DNA from: Desulfobacterales bacterium
GTDB lineage: Bacteria > Desulfobacterota > Desulfobacteria > Desulfobacterales > C00003060
Assembly (NCBI GenBank): GCA_030616425.1
Contig: JAUWXJ010000062.1
Coordinates: 1 to 11,173 of the forward strand
Reading direction: 5' to 3'
Length of the DNA stretch: 11,173 nt
Shown: piece by piece, positions 5,616 to 11,173 of the stretch
Layout of the letters: each line of letters starts with the position of its first letter
Numbering within the stretch: the first letter of the stretch is position 1
Notes under the pieces: model-generated
What the model saw: only the letters and a program-made list of their open reading frames with translations
Told to the model about the DNA's origin: nothing
Database searches by the model: none
Position numbers and translations under genes: made by a program

Positions 5616-6347
5616 ATGCCAACCCCAAAGTACAAAAGAATCTTAGTTAAACTCAGCGGCGAGGCTTTGATGGGCGATCAAAGTTTTGGCATAAGCCGTG
5701 AGATGATTGACTATATTGCTGGCGAGGTCCGATCGGTTTACGATCTCGGTGTCCAGATTGCCCTAGTTATTGGTGGTGGGAATATCTTCCGCGGTGTGGC
5801 AGCCAGCTCTTACGGTATGGATCGTACCTCGGCGGACCATATCGGCATGTTAGCCACGGTCATCAACAGCATCGCCCTCCAGGACGCGCTTGAGAAAAGG
5901 GGCATTCAGACGCGGGTACAGACAGCTATCGAGATGTGTGCTCTTGCTGAACCGTATATTCTAAGGCGGGCTATAAGGCATCTGGAAAAGGGGCGGGCCG
6001 TAATCTTTGCTGCTGGGACCGGTAACCCTTATTTTACTACGGACACGGCTGCGGCCCTGAGGGCCAAGGAGATCCATGCAGAAGTGCTCATAAAGGCTAC
6101 AAAGGTGGGCGGCATCTATGATGCTGACCCTGCAGTCGATGCCGGTGCAAAAAAGATGGACAATGTTACCTATCTTGAAGTCCTCAAGCGGCAGTTGAAG
6201 GTTATGGATTCGACTGCCATTTCCCTGGCAATGGATAACAACCTTCCTGTAATTGTCTTCAATCTCAGAGATAAAGGGAATCTTAGACGGGTTGTCTATG
6301 GGGAAGACGTTGGTACTCGAATAAGTGAGGCATTAGAAGATGGTTGA
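5616..6347 (+). CDS. pyrH: UMP kinase
   Basis: PyrH phosphorylates UMP to UDP in pyrimidine synthesis and belongs to the bacterial hexameric amino-acid-kinase-fold family, unlike eukaryotic UMP/CMP kinases. The 243-residue product has the nucleotide-binding KLSGE (12-16), GGGNIFRG (53-60), the acceptor-site segment GTGNPYFTTDTAA (134-146), and KVGGIYDADP (163-172). Length matches the family (about 240). ATG 5616 is the conserved start; only a weak AGGT (5605-5608) precedes it. The gap upstream is almost wholly taken by the collapsed repeat copy, so the natural ribosome binding site may have been altered. The 3' end overlaps frr by 8 bases. Confidence 0.97.
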   Translation: MPTPKYKRILVKLSGEALMGDQSFGISREMIDYIAGEVRSVYDLGVQIALVIGGGNIFRGVAASSYGMDRTSADHIGMLATVINSIALQDALEKRGIQTRVQTAIEMCALAEPYILRRAIRHLEKGRAVIFAAGTGNPYFTTDTAAALRAKEIHAEVLIKATKVGGIYDADPAVDAGAKKMDNVTYLEVLKRQLKVMDSTAISLAMDNNLPVIVFNLRDKGNLRRVVYGEDVGTRISEALEDG

Positions 6348-6897
6348 TTCAGTCTATGATGATGTGCGGGAGAGGATGGGCGACTCGATTGATGCCTTAA
6401 AGAATGAATTTAAAAAGATCCGCACAGGTCGGGCTTCCCTTGCACTGTTTGAGGGTATAAGGGTAGACTATTACGGAACACCCACCCCCTTGAACCAGAT
6501 GGCCTCCTTGTCTATTCCGGAGAGCAGGCTTATTGTTATTCAGCCCTGGGATCAGTCGGTGATCGGGGAGATTGAGAAGGAGATTCTGAAATCAGAGCTG
6601 GGGCTGACTCCGATGAACGACGGAAAGGTCGTGCGTGTTCCTATACCTCCGCTTACAGAGGAGCGGCGAAAAGAGCTTGTCAGGTTAGTTCACAAGATAG
6701 GTGAGGGACACAAGGTATCGATCCGCAATATTCGCCGGGAGACTAACGAACTTCTTAAGGGCCTGAAGAAGGATGGCGAAATCTCAGAGGATGACCTTTA
6801 TAGGGCTCAAGACAAGGTGCAGAAGATCACAGACGAGCACATCCGATTAGTCGACCAGACCTGCGAGGAAAAAGAGAAAGAGATCCTTGAATTCTGA
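6340..6897 (+). CDS. frr: Ribosome recycling factor
   Basis: RRF splits post-termination ribosomes together with EF-G. The product is 185 residues, the same as in E. coli. It shows the KIRTGRAS block (26-33) of the helical domain, YYGTPTPLNQ (44-53), VRVPIPPLTEERRKELV (about 98-114), and RNIRRE in the final helix region. ATG 6340 lies inside the end of pyrH; GAGG (6327-6330) is 9 bases upstream. The stop overlaps the uppS start region by 11 bases, so pyrH, frr and uppS are probably translated in a coupled way. Confidence 0.97.
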   Translation: MVDSVYDDVRERMGDSIDALKNEFKKIRTGRASLALFEGIRVDYYGTPTPLNQMASLSIPESRLIVIQPWDQSVIGEIEKEILKSELGLTPMNDGKVVRVPIPPLTEERRKELVRLVHKIGEGHKVSIRNIRRETNELLKGLKKDGEISEDDLYRAQDKVQKITDEHIRLVDQTCEEKEKEILEF

Positions 6898-7648
6898 TAT
6901 TCCTTCCCTACGACCCGACTCACTCCCCCGACATATCGCCATTATCATGGATGGCAATGGCCGTTGGGCCAGAAAGCATTCCCTAAGCCGTATTAGGGGG
7001 CATAGGGAAGGTGCTGAGTCGGTCCGGGACATTGTGCGAGTCTGTCGTGAGATCGGGATAGAGGTTCTGACGCTGTATGCGTTTTCAACTGAAAACTGGC
7101 AGCGGCCCCGGCCAGAAATCTCGGCTCTCATGAAGCTGTTGAAACAGTTCCTTAAGTCAGAACTTGCCGAAATGATGGAGAACAACATCCGCCTGAAGGC
7201 TATTGGCCAGATCGAAAGATTGCCGGCTGATGTTGTGAAGGTACTCCGTGAGGTCATGGATACGACTATAAAAAACCAAGGGATGATTCTTAACCTCGCA
7301 TTGAGCTACGGGGGGCAGGATGAGATTGTGGAGGCGGTGCGGAAGATCGTAGCCGAGGTTCGAGCTGACCGCCTTAAACCTGAGGAGATAACAAAAGCGG
7401 TTTTTTCAAATTATCTTTATACGCAGGGGATGCCGGAGCCAGATCTTCTGATTCGCACCAGTGGTGAAATGCGAGTCAGCAACTTCTTGCTCTGGCAGAT
7501 TGCTTATACGGAGATTTTTGTCACCAACACCCTCTGGCCAGATTTCAGAAGGGAAGAATTGATTCATATCGTGCATGATTACCAAGAGCGTGAACGTCGG
7601 TTCGGGGAGACCGGTGACCAGATAAAAAGGGGTCGTGGCAGGCAATAG
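6887..7648 (+). CDS. uppS: Isoprenyl (undecaprenyl) diphosphate synthase
   Basis: This cis-prenyltransferase adds isopentenyl units to farnesyl diphosphate to make the C55 lipid carrier for peptidoglycan and polysaccharides. The product is 253 residues. MDGNGRWA (21-28) carries the catalytic Asp22. FSTENW (66-71) and RTSGEMRVSNFLLWQ (190-204) are diagnostic, and the E-x-x-F-T-x-LWPDF region follows. The start is TTG 6887, within frr. No ATG occurs in the frame before the one inside the MDGNG motif, so a non-ATG start is needed; the exact codon is the main uncertainty. The C terminus (IKRGRGRQ) is basic and variable. The next gene, cdsA, is 233 bases away across a palindromic repeat. Confidence 0.95.
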   Translation: MNSDIPSLRPDSLPRHIAIIMDGNGRWARKHSLSRIRGHREGAESVRDIVRVCREIGIEVLTLYAFSTENWQRPRPEISALMKLLKQFLKSELAEMMENNIRLKAIGQIERLPADVVKVLREVMDTTIKNQGMILNLALSYGGQDEIVEAVRKIVAEVRADRLKPEEITKAVFSNYLYTQGMPEPDLLIRTSGEMRVSNFLLWQIAYTEIFVTNTLWPDFRREELIHIVHDYQERERRFGETGDQIKRGRGRQ

Positions 7649-7665
7649 TTTCCTGGGCGGAAAAC

Positions 7666-7851
7666 TATGGGAGTAATGGAGTGTTGGAGTAATGGAGTAG
7701 TGGATTATGTAAAATCAGTTGCGAGTTTAGCACAGGGTTGCGCCAAAAGAGGCACTTCGTGTCCAGTCAGGTTTTTTTGACTTTCGACGCGCAACTTGTA
7801 ACTCGTGACACGCAACCTTTACTAAACCCATCACTCCGGTACTCCATTACT
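7666..7851. repeat. Nested inverted repeat in the uppS-cdsA gap
   Basis: The outer arms are 24 bases each (7672-7695 and 7828-7851) and pair at 20 of 24 positions. The left arm contains GGAGTAATGGAGT twice with a 16-base period (7670-7682, 7686-7698). An inner pair of arms, both bounded by GTTGCG and its complement, lies at about 7718-7743 and 7789-7816. Within it is a small GGCAC-TTC-GTGTCC hairpin (7751-7764) followed by a T7 run (7772-7778). Bases 7666-7715 contain no C. No coding potential is seen in the 233-base gap. It could act as a weak terminator or RNA-processing site, but the T-run is 7 bases from the stem. Confidence 0.65.
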
Positions 7852-7881
7852 TCAATCATGAGCGAAACGAGCTGAGTTCAG

Positions 7882-8688
7882 ATGATGTCTTCCCACTTAA
7901 AGCGATGGCTCACGGCATTGGTTGCTATACCCCTGTTGGTTTTGCTGATAGGGAGGGGGGGGCGAACCTGCTTTGCCCTGTTCGTGGGCTTGGCGGCAGC
8001 AGTGGGCCTGTTAGAATACTACGCTCTTGTTCTCTCCCGGGAGACAATGGCCACAAAAGCAGCCGGTTTGCCCCTCGGCTTGGCTCTGGTCGCTTCTTTT
8101 CACATGGACGGTTTGGCGATAACCCTTGCCGTGGTGGTCTTGGCCTTCCTATGCTCAGCTGTGATTTGTCTTGCAAGGTTTGGCCCACAGGGTTCTGTCT
8201 CAGAAATGCTTTACAAGCAAGTCACGGGCCTTATTTATATCCCCTTCCTGCTGGGCCACTTGATACTAATCCGGAACTGGAACCAGGGAGTGACGTGGAT
8301 TTTTTTTCTCATGGCGGTGATATTCGCTGGCGACACGGCTGCCTATTATGTTGGAAGGGCCTTTGGCCGGCACAAGCTATCACCGACCATAAGCCCAGGC
8401 AAGACCGTGGAGGGAGCGGTAGGCGGATTGGCGGCTAATTTCTTGGTTGGTGCCTTATTCAAGAGATATTGCTTCCCTGAGTTCGGTTGGGGCTACTGGA
8501 TTGCTTTGATAATAGTGATCGGTGCCCTGGGACAGATAGGGGATTTGGTTGAGTCGATGCTTAAACGTTCAGTCGGGCAGAAGGACTCTGGAAGGATTGT
8601 CCCGGGACATGGAGGGCTCCTGGACCGGATAGATGCTTTGCTTTTTGCAGCACCGGCGCTCCATTATTTCAAGATCTATCTTTTGTGA
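7882..8688 (+). CDS. cdsA: Phosphatidate cytidylyltransferase (CDP-diglyceride synthase)
   Basis: CdsA makes CDP-diacylglycerol from phosphatidic acid and CTP, the branch point to all membrane phospholipids. The 268-residue product is highly hydrophobic, with about 7-8 membrane segments beginning at residues 9-24. The family signature is intact at 225-251: SMLKRSVGQKDSGR followed by PGHGGLLDRID, including the metal-binding Asp residues. GDTAAYYVGR (150-159) and SPGKTVEG (171-178) also match. Two consecutive ATGs (7882, 7885) are possible starts, with no clear Shine-Dalgarno. The gene follows the uppS-cdsA repeat; the next inverted-repeat arm starts at the base after its stop. Confidence 0.95.
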   Translation: MMSSHLKRWLTALVAIPLLVLLIGRGGRTCFALFVGLAAAVGLLEYYALVLSRETMATKAAGLPLGLALVASFHMDGLAITLAVVVLAFLCSAVICLARFGPQGSVSEMLYKQVTGLIYIPFLLGHLILIRNWNQGVTWIFFLMAVIFAGDTAAYYVGRAFGRHKLSPTISPGKTVEGAVGGLAANFLVGALFKRYCFPEFGWGYWIALIIVIGALGQIGDLVESMLKRSVGQKDSGRIVPGHGGLLDRIDALLFAAPALHYFKIYLL

Positions 8689-8911
8689 GATTGATAATTG
8701 TTGATTGACGATTGAGTAAAACAAGCCAGTAACCGTTCACAGGCTCCATAAGTCTGCTGTATGATTGTCCAATACCAGGCAGTCATTGCGAGCGAAGCGA
8801 AGCAATCTACTGCTTCATCCAGGAAGATTGCTTCGTCGCTTCGCTCCTCGCAATGACGACAGGCGTACCCCGTGAACGGTTACACAAATCATCAATCAAC
8901 AATGGTCAATC
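8689..8911. repeat. Triple-nested inverted repeat filling the cdsA-dxr gap
   Basis: Three pairs of arms lie one inside another. Outer: 8689-8713 with 8887-8911, 22 of 25 positions paired, built on GATTGA/ATTGTTGATTGA words. Middle: GTAACCGTTCAC (8729-8740) with its perfect complement at 8872-8883. Inner: 8782-8808 with 8825-8857, beginning GTCATTGCGAG and ending AAGCAATCT, identical apart from two 3-base insertions in the right arm, with a 16-base loop. The element starts at the base after the cdsA stop and ends 2 bases before the dxr ATG. From memory, the inner arm resembles a GTCATTGCGAG...GAAGCAATCT repeat that is widespread in unrelated bacteria. Confidence 0.8.
8782..8857. repeat. Core GTCATTGCGAG...AAGCAATCT palindrome
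   Basis: This innermost hairpin of the cdsA-dxr element has arms of 27 and 33 bases that pair throughout except for two 3-base insertions, around a 16-base loop. It is the best-preserved part of the nested structure and would fold as a long, stable stem in RNA or as a cruciform in DNA. Confidence 0.75.
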
Positions 8912-8913
8912 AA

Positions 8914-10128
8914 ATGAAACGTCTTTCGATACTTGGGTCTACTGGATCAGTCGGCAGGAATGTCCTGCGCGTGGCGGATCAATTTCGTGAACGATTCTCG
9001 GTTACGGCATTGACAGCAGGCCGAAACATAGAGCTTTTGGCCGAACAGGTCATGCATTTTACCCCCGAGGTAGTAGTGGTACTGGATGAGGATCTGGCAC
9101 GGCAGCTCAAGAAGATGGTCACAGCCGAAAGACATTTAGAGATCTTACACGGTTTGGATGGGTATAGAGCTGCTGCGGCACTGAATTCGGCTGATCTTGT
9201 GGTTTCGGCCATGGTGGGCTCAGCCGGCCTCCTCCCTACCATAGCTGCGATTGAGGCCGGTAAGACTGTCGCGCTTGCCAATAAGGAGAGCCTCGTGATG
9301 GCTGGGGAGCTTGTGATGGATACTGCTCGAAAAAAGGGTGTTTCAATTATCCCTGTAGACAGTGAGCACAGTGCCATTTTTCAGTGTCTTGCCGGACACC
9401 GCAGACAAGACCTCAAGCAAATAATTCTTACAGCCTCTGGGGGACCCCTTCTGGACAAATCTGCAGAAGAGCTTGACGGAATCACCCCGGAGATGGCCCT
9501 TTGTCATCCTACATGGAAGATGGGGCCAAAGATTACGATAGACTCCGCAACACTAATGAACAAAGGGCTTGAGGTTATTGAAGCAAAATGGCTCTTTGAT
9601 GTCCCCCTTGAGCTTATTCGAGTTATGATCCATCCTGAAAGTGTAATCCATTCAATGGTCGTCTATCAGGATGGTTCTGTGATAGCCCAGCTCAGCTCAC
9701 CCGACATGAGGGTGCCGATCGCTTATGCTCTCTCATATCCCGAGCGACTTCCCCTGGAACTACCCCTCCCGGATTTTGTTGATATAGGTTCTCTTACCTT
9801 CCGGGAACCGGACCTGGAAAAGTTTCCCTGTCTCGCCTTGGCCCTTGAGGCCTGCAGGATTGGAATGACTATGCCTGCAGTGTTAAGTGCTGCGAATGAA
9901 GCGGCAGTAGATGCCTTCCTGAGTCACCGTATCGGGTTGAGGCGTATTGGGGAAGTGGTTGAATATGTGATGGCAAAACACAAACCGATTCCCAATCCCG
10001 ATCTTTCAGATATCCTGTCGGCAGCAGACTGGGCGCGCCTCACGGCTGGGGAAGGTACCCGCCTGCCATCGCCACCCACAGTATACAGCTTATGTGCCAG
10101 CGAGCCTGGCAATGGCGGGCAGGTATGA
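8914..10128 (+). CDS. dxr: 1-deoxy-D-xylulose 5-phosphate reductoisomerase
   Basis: Dxr (IspC) converts DXP to MEP with NADPH, the committed step of the non-mevalonate isoprenoid pathway. It thus feeds precursors to the UppS encoded two genes upstream. The product is 404 residues (E. coli 398). The NADPH loop is LGSTGSVG (7-14), and LANKES is at 121-126. The metal ligands are D149 and E151 in PVDSEHSA and E220 in MNKGLEVIEA. The substrate-binding segments are TASGGPL (173-179), HPTWKMGPKITIDSATLMNK (198-217) and HPESVIHSM (240-248). ATG 8914 gives the family start MKRLSILGST. ATG 8902 and GTG 8872 are in frame but lie inside the repeat arms. No Shine-Dalgarno is visible, as the repeat runs to within 2 bases of the ATG. 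The stop overlaps rseP (ATGA). Confidence 0.97.
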   Translation: MKRLSILGSTGSVGRNVLRVADQFRERFSVTALTAGRNIELLAEQVMHFTPEVVVVLDEDLARQLKKMVTAERHLEILHGLDGYRAAAALNSADLVVSAMVGSAGLLPTIAAIEAGKTVALANKESLVMAGELVMDTARKKGVSIIPVDSEHSAIFQCLAGHRRQDLKQIILTASGGPLLDKSAEELDGITPEMALCHPTWKMGPKITIDSATLMNKGLEVIEAKWLFDVPLELIRVMIHPESVIHSMVVYQDGSVIAQLSSPDMRVPIAYALSYPERLPLELPLPDFVDIGSLTFREPDLEKFPCLALALEACRIGMTMPAVLSAANEAAVDAFLSHRIGLRRIGEVVEYVMAKHKPIPNPDLSDILSAADWARLTAGEGTRLPSPPTVYSLCASEPGNGGQV

Positions 10129-11173
10129 GTGCCAACATTATTTCGTTTGTCGTTGTACTAGGTGTACTGATCTTCGTGCACGAGCTTGGCCATTTCCTTT
10201 TGGCAAAGCTGATGGGTGTTGGAGTGGAAAAGTTCTCTCTCGGATTTGGTCCCAGGATAGTGAGCAGGAAGATCGGGATGACCGAGTACATGATCTCCGC
10301 GATTCCTCTTGGTGGATACGTGAAAATGGTAGGGGAAGCGCCGGATGAAGAGATAGATAGTTCCCTTCTCCCCTTGTCTTTTTCACACAAGAGCCTATAC
10401 AAGCGAAGCTTGATCGTCCTGGCGGGTCCGGTATTTAATCTCTTGCTATCGGTAGTAATCTTTTTCGTGTTCTTTCAGATCTCGGGGTTGCCGATCGTGA
10501 AGCCAGAGGTGGGAGAAGTTCAACAGGGAATGCCTGCTCATGAGAGGGGCATTCTACCTGGTGACCGAATTATATCTATCGACGGCGAGCCGGTGACTCG
10601 ATGGGACGAGTTGGCAAGCTTGATTAAACAAAGCCATGGTCGTCCCCTGGGTGTTGAAATATTGCGAGACAAGAATGCGCTCTTTGTGGAGGTAATCCCT
10701 AAACTGGTTTCTTCCCAGAACCTATTTGGAGAGCAGGTTGAGAAATATGTCATAGGGATAACAGCTTCCGGGGCTTTCACCATACGGCGACTCAACCCGT
10801 TTGAGTCCGCGGCCGAAGGGGTATTGCAGACCTGGCAAATTGCCAGGGTCACAGTGTTGGCTATTGGAAAGATCTTTACCGGCACCCTTTCGGCCAAGAC
10901 CCTGGGAGGTCCGATCATGATTGCCCAGTTGGCAGGGCAACAGGCCAAGGCTGGTATCATCAATCTAATCTTCTTTATAGCCCTGTTGAGTGTCAACCTG
11001 GGAATAATCAACCTGCTGCCGATCCCGGTCCTGGACGGAGGCCACCTTCTTTTTTTTCTAATAGAAGCAGTAAGCCGCAGACCCGTCAACATCAAGATGC
11101 GGGAAGTAGCTCAGCAGGTTGGCATCTTCGTGCTGATTCTGATTATGGTTTATGTATTTTACAATGATATTGC
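10125..11173 (+). CDS. rseP: RseP-type site-2 zinc metalloprotease (3' end beyond window)
   Basis: This is a membrane-embedded protease of the RseP/S2P (M50) family. In E. coli it cleaves anti-sigma factor RseA within the membrane and removes leftover signal peptides. The visible 349 residues start MSANIISFVVVLGVLIFVHE. The zinc site HELGH (19-23) lies in the first membrane helix, and the third ligand region NLLPIPVLDGG (296-306) is near the C terminus. One PDZ domain spans about 122-195 (LPGDRIISIDGEPV). One PDZ rather than two is usual outside Gammaproteobacteria. ATG 10125 overlaps the dxr stop as ATGA. The frame is open to the window end at VYVFYNDI, where homologues are within about ten residues of their end, so very little is missing. 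Confidence 0.95.
   Translation, partial: MSANIISFVVVLGVLIFVHELGHFLLAKLMGVGVEKFSLGFGPRIVSRKIGMTEYMISAIPLGGYVKMVGEAPDEEIDSSLLPLSFSHKSLYKRSLIVLAGPVFNLLLSVVIFFVFFQISGLPIVKPEVGEVQQGMPAHERGILPGDRIISIDGEPVTRWDELASLIKQSHGRPLGVEILRDKNALFVEVIPKLVSSQNLFGEQVEKYVIGITASGAFTIRRLNPFESAAEGVLQTWQIARVTVLAIGKIFTGTLSAKTLGGPIMIAQLAGQQAKAGIINLIFFIALLSVNLGIINLLPIPVLDGGHLLFFLIEAVSRRPVNIKMREVAQQVGIFVLILIMVYVFYNDI

Noticed and set aside
8689..8911. CRISPR-like or tRNA-like interpretation of the repeated words in the cdsA-dxr gap
   Set aside because: The repeats are inverted and nested rather than regularly spaced direct repeats, and no cloverleaf with anticodon and TTC arm can be drawn.
8872..8913. Longer dxr start at GTG 8872 or ATG 8902
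   Set aside because: Both lie within inverted-repeat arms, and homologues start at the MK.L.ILGSTGS segment beginning at 8914.
10538..11095. 185-codon open frame on the minus strand inside rseP
   Set aside because: It is antisense to a clearly conserved protease; the predicted peptide has no recognisable motif.

Overview
This window is a chromosomal housekeeping segment, all on the + strand. It most likely comes from a sulfate-reducer-type Desulfobacterota (old Deltaproteobacteria). That assignment rests on gene order (rho, rpmE, DUF1385, prfA, prmC, then rpsB to rseP), the short EF-Ts, bacterial-type lipid and isoprenoid genes, and the style of the intergenic repeats. It is an inference from memory, not from a search.

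Layout. Bases 1-196 are the 3' end of rho. A 310-base gap follows, holding a 211-bp TA-flanked palindromic element and a small hairpin. Next is a termination/translation cluster: rpmE (L31), a DUF1385 membrane protein, prfA (RF1) and prmC, the methylase that modifies the RF1 GGQ glutamine. A 344-base gap with a candidate promoter and leader hairpin precedes the second cluster. That cluster is the classic rpsB-tsf-pyrH-frr-uppS-cdsA-dxr-rseP block, with rseP cut by the window end. It couples translation (S2, EF-Ts, RRF) with UMP supply (PyrH) and envelope building (UppS, CdsA, Dxr making MEP for isoprenoids, and RseP, the site-2 protease). Overlapping stops and starts (prfA/prmC, pyrH/frr, frr/uppS, dxr/rseP) suggest translational coupling.

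No new gene system is visible. No defence, mobile or CRISPR genes were found, and no RNA gene is recognised. The unusual content lies between genes. Four of the five gaps longer than about 80 bases are largely filled by imperfect, often nested inverted repeats. The gaps rho-rpmE and tsf-pyrH carry two related copies of one MITE-like element, one full-size and one collapsed. The gaps uppS-cdsA and cdsA-dxr carry layered palindromes. The last spans the gap from immediately after the cdsA stop to 2 bases before the dxr ATG.

Several starts were shortened from the longest possible frame on the basis of family alignment: rpmE 507, prfA 1727, prmC 2808, dxr 8914.
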